DNA of 6,328 bases from an uncultured Bacillota bacterium (lineage in GTDB: Bacteria; Bacillota; Clostridia; Peptostreptococcales; Anaerovoracaceae): contig CAMPBN010000066.1 in assembly GCA_946638265.1 (NCBI GenBank), forward strand, positions 1 through 6,328, given 5' to 3'. Below the pieces are notes generated by a model. The model was not told the DNA's origin. It saw nothing but the letters and a program-made list of their open reading frames with translations, and ran no database searches. This document shows positions 1 to 5,007 of the stretch, one piece after another (position 1 is the stretch's first letter; the number at the start of each line of letters is the position of its first letter). The position numbers and the translations under genes were made by a program.

Positions 1-560
1 TCTTCTCCGAAAGGCGCCTCCACTATGTGGAACACACCCAGTCTTCCACTCTTCATGGTGCCGTTGCAGGCTATGCTGTGGCAGGCGTTAACGCAGCGCT
101 GGCAATGGATACACTTTCCCGGATCATAAACGATAAAAGGATTTTCTTTCATCACCGGCAGCTTGCCATCAATCTTGGCTCTGGTGCCCGGATGCGGCGC
201 ACGTTCCACTCCGAACCTGTTGCAAAGCGACTGGAGTTCGCAGGCTCCGTTGGAAGCGCAGCTCATACAATCCAGATGGTGGTTTGTGAGTATCAATTTC
301 AGCATTTCCCTGCGGTACTCAGTCAGTCTGTCGGATTCGGTGGTGATCACCATGCCGTCCCGTGCCTTGGTGCGGCAGGCAGCCAGCAATGTATTGTAGC
401 CTTCGCATTCCACCATGCACATTCTGCAGGAGCCTATATCGCTGATCCCTTCCATAAAACAAAGGGTAGGTATGTCTATTCCGTTCGCCCCGGCAATTTC
501 CAGGATGGTGGCACCTTCTCGCGCTTCACAAATCTTGCCGTTTATCGTAACTTTTACCAC
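1..560 (-). CDS. NuoG-like iron-sulfur subunit, N-terminal part (hydrogenase, formate dehydrogenase or related complex); runs off left edge
   Basis: Only the first 186 codons are present. Residues about 1-75 form a plant-type [2Fe-2S] ferredoxin domain with ligands C34, C45, C48 and C62 (C-x10-C-x2-C-x13-C). Residues 94-107 carry the H-x3-C-x2-C-x5-C pattern of the NuoG His/Cys [4Fe-4S] site (H94, C98, C101, C107). Residues 150-160 begin a bacterial ferredoxin module (C150, C153, C156, C160); its second cluster lies beyond the edge. This N-terminal layout is shared by NuoG, HydA-type [FeFe] hydrogenases and NAD(P)-linked formate dehydrogenase alpha subunits. The catalytic domain that would decide among them is missing. 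The start is a GTG, because the stop of the upstream flavoprotein gene overlaps it by 7 bp and a GGGGG stretch sits 9 nt before it; the next ATG, at codon 36, would remove the first cluster ligand. The overlap implies translational coupling and a shared complex. Confidence 0.85.
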   Translation of the reverse strand, partial: MVKVTINGKICEAREGATILEIAGANGIDIPTLCFMEGISDIGSCRMCMVECEGYNTLLAACRTKARDGMVITTESDRLTEYRREMLKLILTNHHLDCMSCASNGACELQSLCNRFGVERAPHPGTRAKIDGKLPVMKENPFIVYDPGKCIHCQRCVNACHSIACNGTMKSGRLGVFHIVEAPFGE

Positions 561-2389
561 TCGCCTCTACCCCCTTCCATGGCTCCGCAGCCGTAATGGT
601 CGCAGCGCAGACATCTGCCCGACTCCCGCTCTGCCTCTTCGCAGGTCATCGAAAGCTCTACAAAATCGAAATTCTTCCGTCGCTCAAACGGATCCTTTTC
701 TTCGATTTCCGCACGTCCCGTAGGAATGCACGGATTCGGGTATGCAGGAGGGATATCTGCTTCCAGATGAACTTTGTGGTGGTATCCCAGATATTCGTCA
801 ATGTTGAAAGCCGCTACCTGACCCGCGGCAATGGCTCTGATAGCCGTGGACGGTCCCGTCACGCAATCCCCGCCGGAAAATACGCCGTCCATTCCTTCCA
901 CCATGCAGGTTTCGTCAGCCCTGATCCTGCCTCTTTCAAGCGGCACCCCCGCCTTTTCAAAGACTGCGGAATCGCTTCTCTGCCCCACGCCCATTATCAA
1001 AAGATCGCACTTCAGGCGATAAGGATAATTGCTGGAATGCTCCGTCGTCTCCAATCCAAATTCATCCAATTCCCCTACGATTTCAGGCTGCAGCCATACC
1101 GCCTGTACTGCACCTGTTTCATCGTTTGTTTCGATATTGAGAAAGCTTACCAGCGTGCGGAAACGCACTCCTTCCTGCATGGCGCCTTCCATCTCACTGG
1201 CAAGAGCCGTATAGTCGTCCCTTTTTCTGGTGAACAGATGCACTGTCGCAGCGCCCAGCCTTACTACGGTCCTTGCCGCATCCATAGCTACATTGCCGCC
1301 GCCGATCAGCACTACTTTTTTCCCTGTCAGGTCTATCTTCTCGCCGTTTGCCACTTTCTGAAGGAAATCCGCAGCCGGAATAACTCCCTTCGCATCTGCA
1401 TTTTCCATCGGCATGCGGTTGCCCAGCTGCGCGCCTATACCGATATATACGGCGTCATTTTCTTCTCGGATCTTTTCAAAGGATATATCCCTGCCGATTT
1501 TGGTATTCGCGTGGACTTTGATGTCGCCGGCTTTCAGGATGGCTTCGATATCCTGGTCCAGCCTTTCCTTTGGCAGCCTGTATTCCGGTATGCCGTAGCG
1601 CAGCATGCCGCCCAGTTTTTCATGTTCTTCGTATATTACAACTTCATGTCCCATCAAAGCCAAAAAATACGCAGCCGTCATCCCTCCGGGGCCACCGCCT
1701 ATAACGGCCACCTTTTTGCCGGTGCTTACATTCCTCTTCGGAGCCGGCACCGTGTCCGCCGGAGCATTGTCTACTGCGTATTTTTTCAATCCTCTGATAT
1801 TGATCGGGGCATCTATAAGAGTTCTGCGGCATTTGTTTTCGCAAGGATGCTCGCATACAAAGGCGCAAGCCGTAACAAACGGATTGCGGTCGCGGATGAC
1901 CTTCACCGCCCCTGCAAAATCTCCTTCTTTTACCAGCGCCACATACCCCGGCACATCCACATGAGCAGGGCACAGTGTAACGCATGGAATCGTCTGATTC
2001 ACGTTTTCCACGCAACGTTTTTTCGTAATATGGCTTTCATATTCGTCTGCAAATTCCGTTAAAGAGTCCAGAATCAGCTGAGCTCCCACCACGCCCACCG
2101 CGCAGTCCGCAGTCTCTGCTATCATGTGGCACTTCTTCGAAAGCTCTTCCATCGTCTCTTCCGTGGCATCGCCGTTGATAATGCTCTTCAGCAGCCAATC
2201 CACCTCATGCAGGCCGTCTCTGCAAGGGATGCACTTGCCGCAGGACTGGTTCATGGAAATCTGCAAAAGCGAGCGATACAATGTCAGCGGGCACATGCCC
2301 GGCGGATAGGATGTCATCCTCGACCGGAACTTACGCAGCACTATATCGATTCGCTCGTTCATATTGCCTTTCTTCGCAAGATGTCTCAT
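554..2389 (-). CDS. Fused iron-sulfur flavoprotein: NuoF C-terminal [4Fe-4S] domain + GltD-like NAD(P)/FAD oxidoreductase
   Basis: A 611-residue cytoplasmic protein. Residues 50-96 match the C-terminal cluster domain of NuoF/HydB (C50, C53, C56, C96), but the FMN/NADH Rossmann part of NuoF is absent. Residues about 126-205 form the GltD/dihydropyrimidine-dehydrogenase Fe-S domain (C136, C140, then C175, C179, C183, C187). From about 226 comes a GltD-type reductase: FAD motif GGGPGG at 231-236, NAD(P) motif GGGNVA at 363-368, a basic RKR at 388-390 where GltD proteins hold the NADPH phosphate, and the second FAD motif GVFSGGD at 502-508. A Cys-rich tail (C593, C596, C601) may bind another cluster. 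The likely role is electron transfer between NAD(P)H and the partner encoded by the overlapping next gene; a bifurcating function is possible but not shown. The start is supported by AGGAG 8 nt upstream. GltD, the small glutamate synthase subunit, is less likely because of the NuoF-like domain and the neighbour. Confidence 0.9.
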   Translation of the reverse strand: MRHLAKKGNMNERIDIVLRKFRSRMTSYPPGMCPLTLYRSLLQISMNQSCGKCIPCRDGLHEVDWLLKSIINGDATEETMEELSKKCHMIAETADCAVGVVGAQLILDSLTEFADEYESHITKKRCVENVNQTIPCVTLCPAHVDVPGYVALVKEGDFAGAVKVIRDRNPFVTACAFVCEHPCENKCRRTLIDAPINIRGLKKYAVDNAPADTVPAPKRNVSTGKKVAVIGGGPGGMTAAYFLALMGHEVVIYEEHEKLGGMLRYGIPEYRLPKERLDQDIEAILKAGDIKVHANTKIGRDISFEKIREENDAVYIGIGAQLGNRMPMENADAKGVIPAADFLQKVANGEKIDLTGKKVVLIGGGNVAMDAARTVVRLGAATVHLFTRKRDDYTALASEMEGAMQEGVRFRTLVSFLNIETNDETGAVQAVWLQPEIVGELDEFGLETTEHSSNYPYRLKCDLLIMGVGQRSDSAVFEKAGVPLERGRIRADETCMVEGMDGVFSGGDCVTGPSTAIRAIAAGQVAAFNIDEYLGYHHKVHLEADIPPAYPNPCIPTGRAEIEEKDPFERRKNFDFVELSMTCEEAERESGRCLRCDHYGCGAMEGGRGEW

Positions 2390-2427
2390 TTAATTTTCTC
2401 CTTTTCCAACACTTTCTTCTTTCTTGC

Positions 2428-2601
2428 AGCTGCTTCAAATCTATAGTCTTTCGCATAGCCGCTTCAAATCTACAGTCTCTCTCATAGCCGCTTCAAATCT
2501 ATAGTCTTTCGCATAGCCGCTCCAAATCTACAGTCTCTCTTACAGCTGCTTCAAATATATATTCTCTCTTTTAGCTACTTCAAATCTATAGTTTTTTCAC
2601 G
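2428..2601. repeat. Six-unit 29-bp tandem repeat between the HATPase and flavoprotein genes
   Basis: Six units start at 2428, 2457, 2486, 2515, 2544 and 2573, all exactly 29 bp. The shared core on the plus strand is AGCYGCTTCAAATCTA. Units 1 to 4 differ at a few positions; units 5 and 6 are more diverged. The sixth unit overlaps the last codons and the TAG stop (2586-2588) of the HATPase gene, so the array seems to have grown from that gene's 3' end. The stretch just beyond it, up to the flavoprotein ribosome binding site at 2398-2402, matches weakly enough to be a decayed seventh copy. On the minus strand each junction places TTGAAG about 16 bp before TATAGA or a variant, so the array might carry weak promoters. 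It has no spacers and is not CRISPR. No terminator or gene is seen in this 196-bp gap. Confidence 0.95.
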
Positions 2602-3074
2602 ATGGTCAGGATATTTTGGCCATCACTGTACTCGTATTTCATGTAGTCCATGTTCTTTTTGACCATAAAAATCCCCAGACCGCCTATTTCCCTCTCCTCT
2701 GCGGAAAGCGTCAGATCCGGATCCTCCTTTGCGATTGGATTGTACGGAATTCCCCGGTCTCTGAATATAATGGAAATTTCGCCTTTTTCGGTATCTTCTT
2801 CCACTTCAATGACAGCCTCGCCCACCTTTGGAGCATAGGCATAATGCGCGATATTTACGAAGATTTCTTCCACGGATATATCCACCTGCATTGTCGCTTT
2901 CATGGAAGCTTCCATATTTTCCAGATGTTCCTCCACAAAGTCGATCACTTCCTGCAGATTTTCATCGGCAGCCATGACCCGGAGCGTGGAATTTTCCGAT
3001 GCTTTGCTGGCTGTATCCGATGCTTTGCGGGCTGCATCCGCCGCTTTGCTGTTTTCGTCTGTATTTCTCATCAT
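2586..3074 (-). CDS. RsbW/SpoIIAB-like HATPase (anti-sigma-factor-type ATP-binding protein)
   Basis: A 162-residue soluble protein. After a low-complexity N-terminus (about residues 6-28, rich in Ala, Ser and Lys), it shows the GHKL ATPase motifs in order: N-box with E69/E70 and N74, G1 box D106-R-G-x-P-Y-N-P, and G2 box with IGGLGIFMVK at 130-139. These match the RsbW/SpoIIAB group of ATP-binding regulators, which in Bacillus phosphorylate an anti-sigma antagonist. No sigma factor or antagonist gene lies next to it. Instead it precedes the Fe-S flavoprotein gene. From memory, similar small HATPase genes occur inside clostridial HydABC-type hydrogenase clusters, so a link to that redox complex is more likely than control of a sigma factor. 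The ATG at 3074 has AAGGTG 8 nt upstream; a second ATG follows directly. The kinase substrate is unknown. Confidence 0.85.
   Translation of the reverse strand: MMRNTDENSKAADAARKASDTASKASENSTLRVMAADENLQEVIDFVEEHLENMEASMKATMQVDISVEEIFVNIAHYAYAPKVGEAVIEVEEDTEKGEISIIFRDRGIPYNPIAKEDPDLTLSAEEREIGGLGIFMVKKNMDYMKYEYSDGQNILTIVKKL
2995..3057 (-). repeat. Three 21-bp in-frame repeats coding the HATPase N-terminal linker
   Basis: Units at 2995-3015, 3016-3036 and 3037-3057 share the plus-strand core TCCGATGCTTTGC, the third being more diverged. Each codes seven residues of KASDTAS type. As 21 bp is a multiple of three, changes in copy number would lengthen or shorten the linker without breaking the frame. 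The segment lies before the ATPase fold and is probably a flexible tail. Confidence 0.85.
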
Positions 3075-3090
3075 AATATTTTCACCTTAC

Positions 3091-3332
3091 GCGGCACGCA
3101 TCGCCCATGCTTTCCCAAAATATCGCTGCGGCCCTGCACCTGCTCTCAAAAATGCCTCGGCGGCCTTGCGCCTGCAGGCATCGCTCATGCTTTTCCAAAA
3201 TATCGCAGCGGCCCTGCACCTGCTCTCAAAAATGCCTCGGCGGCCCTGCGCCTGCACGCAGCACTCACGCTTTTCCAAAATATCGCAGCGGCCCTGCACC
3301 TGCTCTCAAAAATGCCTCAGCGGCCTTGCGCC
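3091..3332. repeat. Three 80-bp tandem repeats filling the HATPase 5' leader
   Basis: Units run at 3091-3170, 3171-3250 and 3251-3330, followed by a couple of matching bases. The period is exactly 80 bp. Neighbouring units differ at about five of 80 positions, and the middle (TTCCAAAATATCGC onward through GCCTC) is nearly invariant. The array fills the space from just after the predicted transcription start (about 3335) to the HATPase ribosome binding site (3083-3088), so it should be transcribed as the mRNA leader. The unit is GC-rich; its one clean palindrome, GCCTGCAGGC at 3170-3179, is at a unit junction and is not kept at the next junction. I see no convincing terminator hairpin. A 70-codon minus-strand ORF in it is just the repeat read through. 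No gene is supported in 3075-3414. Confidence 0.95.
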
Positions 3333-3341
3333 TTCTTTTAA

Positions 3342-3370
3342 ATTGTATCAGATGCCGCAATCTGTTTCAA
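3342..3370 (-). promoter_or_regulatory. Sigma-A promoter for the HATPase/redox operon
   Basis: On the minus strand: TTGAAA (3370-3365), a 17-bp spacer, then TACAAT (3347-3342) with a TG one base upstream, i.e. an extended -10. The predicted start is near 3335, right at the outer edge of the 80-bp array. It lies in the gap after the nuclease-like gene, so the HATPase, flavoprotein and NuoG-like genes probably form one operon driven from here. Confidence 0.75.
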
Positions 3371-3375
3371 TATTT

Positions 3376-3406
3376 AATCGCCGCATGCCCGCCCGCAATC
3401 GCCGCA
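3376..3406. repeat. Pair of 10-bp direct repeats upstream of the operon promoter
   Basis: AATCGCCGCA occurs at 3376-3385 and again at 3397-3406, 21 bp apart start to start, just upstream of the -35 box of the HATPase promoter. Two turns of the helix separate the copies, which would suit a dimeric activator on one DNA face. It may equally be chance or a short duplication. Confidence 0.45.
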
Positions 3407-3414
3407 CCACTCGC

Positions 3415-4215
3415 CTACTCCTTACCAAAAAATCGCGCCAACATCGCCCTTGTATATTTCGTATCAAGAGGCGCATCGGAAGTTTCAAATGTCACCAGCA
3501 AATTCACTCCGAGAAAAATCCCGTTTTCCATATACTCGTTCATTTTCGAAAGCGCCCTCACCCGATACTCTTCCCTGTCCAGCATCCCGAAGTGCTCAAG
3601 GTATATTTCCTCACGCGTCCTGATATCGAGGAGCGTAAAATCAGGATACCGAAGATGCCTGTTTCCCAGGCGGATGGCAGCTTCATAATGATAAGGAATG
3701 CCCAATTCCGCTAAAATATCGGCAATCAGAGCTTCCGATTTTGAACGCACTTTTTCGCCCCGCGCAGTCATGATTTTTTTCTCTTCAACATAAAATGCAT
3801 TGGTTTGAAGGTTTTGCCTTTGCCAGGCCTTCGCGTATTCCGCGTCGTCGATTATATATGGCGAAACGAGGCTTTGCCGTTGCGGAATAAGCTGCCGAAA
3901 TGTCAAGTCGGCATTATGTTTGGAAAGGCCGATCTTTACCTTGTCCCAATATATCAGCTCGGATTTTGCATGCTTCAGAAATTGAATTGCATATTCCTTT
4001 TGTGCCAGGTCTTTGACCAGACCTCGATTTTCCTTTTTAATGTATGTGCCGGACATATCGCCATTTGAGCGGACATGGTAATATCGCGTTTGCTTATTGC
4101 TGGTGGAAATACGAAGCCGGCCGGCAGGTTGATTTTTCAAGTCCCTCTCGGCCTTTCGGATTCCGAGGTTTAGAAGGCTACAACGATATTCTATGTTATT
4201 TATTATTTTCTCCAT
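3415..4215 (-). CDS. Uncharacterised protein with PD-(D/E)XK nuclease-like C-terminal domain
   Basis: A 266-residue soluble protein with no signal peptide or membrane segment. The C-terminal half (about 152-266) reads like a restriction-endonuclease fold: KVRSKSEALIA with E161, then GIPYHYE with E178, then YPDF with D192, a strand ending in YLEHFG with E207, and K224 within a helix before the strands GVNLLVTFE. The spacing D192-x14-E207 fits the D...E-x-K core, but the usual lysine after the glutamate is replaced (E-H-F), so it may have moved, or activity may be altered. The N-terminal half contains a YYHV...GTYIKKENRG stretch and a charged helix region whose role I cannot name. I recall similar stand-alone proteins in gut Clostridia, without known function. 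The ATG has AAGGAG 5 nt upstream. A substrate cannot be read from the sequence, and no methylase or partner is adjacent. Confidence 0.7.
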   Translation of the reverse strand: MEKIINNIEYRCSLLNLGIRKAERDLKNQPAGRLRISTSNKQTRYYHVRSNGDMSGTYIKKENRGLVKDLAQKEYAIQFLKHAKSELIYWDKVKIGLSKHNADLTFRQLIPQRQSLVSPYIIDDAEYAKAWQRQNLQTNAFYVEEKKIMTARGEKVRSKSEALIADILAELGIPYHYEAAIRLGNRHLRYPDFTLLDIRTREEIYLEHFGMLDREEYRVRALSKMNEYMENGIFLGVNLLVTFETSDAPLDTKYTRAMLARFFGKE

Positions 4216-4255
4216 AAGTTCTCCTTTTTACGAAATTCTTTAAATGCAAAAAATC

Positions 4256-4461
4256 TATGACTTAAACGTGGTTTAACCCGTCTCCAAGTCATAATTTCGG
4301 GGTCAAAAACAGAAAATTTGCTTCCAACACAGTTTCGGATATGACTTATACGCATAAAATAAGGGGTTTAAGTCATATTTTATGGTACCCTGAGCGACGT
4401 GATGGAAGAAGAAAGCCTGAAAATATGACTTAGACGACCTAAAAAGTGCCGGTAGGTCATA
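4256..4461. repeat. Three inverted-repeat pairs at an exact 84-bp pitch in the leader of the nuclease-like gene
   Basis: The motif TATGACTTAnACG lies on the plus strand at 4256, 4340 and 4424. Its reverse-complement partner (AAGTCATA or near) ends at 4293, 4377 and 4461. Both series are spaced exactly 84 bp. The pairs are 4256-4263/4286-4293 (8 bp), 4339-4348/4369-4378 (10 bp, perfect) and 4424-4432/4453-4461 (9 bp with one T-G pair), with loops of about 20 nt. Sequence between them has mostly diverged, though copies 1 and 3 keep ATTTCG, ATTTGCT and ACAGT in step. The third pair also holds an inner GACCTA/TAGGTC stem. This suggests an old tandem duplication in which only the dyads were kept. 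They could be operators or RNA hairpins. No gene is supported anywhere in 4216-4613. Confidence 0.85.
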
Positions 4462-4500
4462 GATTTCGTGCAGCGCCTGTCATTCATTTGCTGCATTTAC

Positions 4501-4529
4501 AGTATATTACAGCGTAATGTATATTGCAA
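4501..4529 (-). promoter_or_regulatory. Sigma-A promoter for the nuclease-like gene
   Basis: On the minus strand: TTGCAA (4529-4524), a 17-bp spacer, then TATACT (4506-4501). The expected start is near 4494, giving a leader of about 280 nt that crosses all three 84-bp repeat units before the ATG at 4215. It lies downstream of the tRNA terminator, so this is probably an independent transcript. Confidence 0.7.
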
Positions 4530-4573
4530 GCAGAAATTCAAAATTTTCCCAAAGGCAAAAGGGTAAGAAGATG

Positions 4574-4610
4574 AAAAAACCTCTTTCGTCCGCAAAGACA
4601 AAAGAGGTTT
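4574..4610 (-). terminator. Intrinsic terminator after the tRNA pair
   Basis: On the minus strand, a 13-bp stem (4609-4597 with 4590-4578, beginning AACCTCTTTTGTC, one T-G pair) encloses a 6-nt loop and is followed by a run of Ts. It begins 4 nt after the tRNA-Pro CCA end. It should end the tRNA transcript and any readthrough from alr, which has no clear terminator of its own. Confidence 0.92.
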
Positions 4611-4613
4611 CAG

Positions 4614-4690
4614 TGGTCGGGACTACAGGATTCGAACCTGCGGCCTATTACTCCCGAAGCAATCGCGCTACCAAACTGCGCCAAGTCCCG
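4614..4690 (-). tRNA. tRNA-Pro (anticodon CGG)
   Basis: A full cloverleaf of 77 nt including an encoded CCA (4616-4614). The acceptor arms CGGGACT and AGTCCCG pair perfectly; the discriminator base is A. The anticodon stem ATTGC/GTAAT closes the loop TTCGGGA, giving anticodon CGG, which reads the proline codon CCG. The T loop is TTCGAAT. It lies 24 nt downstream of the tRNA-Leu gene in the same transcript and is followed at once by the terminator. Confidence 0.97.
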
Positions 4691-4714
4691 ATAGGCAAAA
4701 TGCCTTATTAAATT

Positions 4715-4800
4715 TGGTGCGGATAACAGGACTCGAACCTGCACATCACTAGGACACAGGAACCTAAATCCTGCGCGTCTGCCAATTCCGCCATATCCGC
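4715..4800 (-). tRNA. tRNA-Leu (anticodon UAG)
   Basis: An 86-nt class II tRNA with encoded CCA (4717-4715). The acceptor arms GCGGATA and TATCCGC pair perfectly, with discriminator A. The anticodon stem CAGGA/TCCTG holds the loop TTTAGGT, giving anticodon UAG for CUN leucine codons. A long variable arm of about 14 nt, as expected for leucine tRNA, sits before the T arm (GCAGG, TTCGAGT, CCTGT). It is the first gene of the tRNA pair. Confidence 0.97.
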
Positions 4801-4827
4801 GCAAGGCCCCTTGAGGGCACCTTTTAC

Positions 4828-4856
4828 ATTCTAATACAAAAGCTTTCGGATTTCAA
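4828..4856 (-). promoter_or_regulatory. Promoter of the tRNA-Leu/tRNA-Pro unit
   Basis: On the minus strand: TTGAAA (4856-4851), a 17-bp spacer and TAGAAT (4833-4828). The predicted start is near 4821, about 20 nt before the tRNA-Leu 5' end. The short leader holds a small CCC-TCAA-GGG hairpin that processing would remove. Confidence 0.75.
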
Positions 4857-4886
4857 GCAAAATTACACGCAATTAATCAGCTTTTT

Positions 4887-5007
4887 CGCTACATTCGCGG
4901 CATCAATTCTTTTTCAATCACTTCGCCGTTTTCGCTACAACCGCGGCATCAATTCCTTTTCCGCTACATTCGCAGCATCAATTCTTTTTCAATCACTTCG
5001 CCATTTT
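4887..5007. repeat. Duplicated 3' end of alr (three partial copies, including the stop codon)
   Basis: The last 13 or so codons of alr plus its stop (4962-5007) recur at 4887-4932 with 44 of 46 bases identical. A shorter, more diverged 29-bp copy (4933-4961) sits between them. The two long copies are 75 bp apart, a multiple of three, so the outer copy keeps alr's reading frame, but the stop at 4964-4966 precedes it. It is not translated unless that stop is lost. Together with the tRNA promoter this occupies the whole alr-tRNA gap; no alr terminator is visible. Confidence 0.92.

Noticed and set aside
596..2062. Long plus-strand ORF of 488 codons opposite the flavoprotein gene
   Set aside because: It is antisense to a gene with clear FAD, NAD(P) and Fe-S motifs, shows no recognisable domain, and has no convincing ribosome binding site.
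2428..2601. CRISPR array, or a chain of mini-ORFs such as MRKTIDLKRL
   Set aside because: The units abut with no unique spacers, so it is not CRISPR. The mini-ORFs follow from the repeat sequence, lack ribosome binding sites and are not kept in every unit.
3087..3299. Minus-strand 70-codon ORF within the 80-bp array
   Set aside because: 80 is not a multiple of three, so each unit is read in a different frame; no family resemblance and no conserved peptide.
3091..3332. Transcription attenuator formed by GC-rich segments before a T5 run in each 80-bp unit
   Set aside because: The stems I can draw are only three to four pairs and do not lie directly before the T run; too weak to call.
2902..3714. 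Plus-strand ORFs of 193-270 codons across the HATPase start and the 80-bp array
   Set aside because: They arise because the GC-rich repeat is open in several frames. They cross a real gene, a promoter and another gene's 3' end, and their protein is only the repeat translated.
4256..4507. CRISPR-like array with about 38-bp repeats and 46-bp spacers
   Set aside because: The regular 84-bp pitch suggested it, but only the 8-10-bp arms are conserved and the inside of each supposed repeat differs; no cas genes are present.
4517..4804. Small ORFs over the tRNA genes on either strand
   Set aside because: They overlap two clear tRNA genes and their terminator, and the peptides are translations of tRNA sequence.
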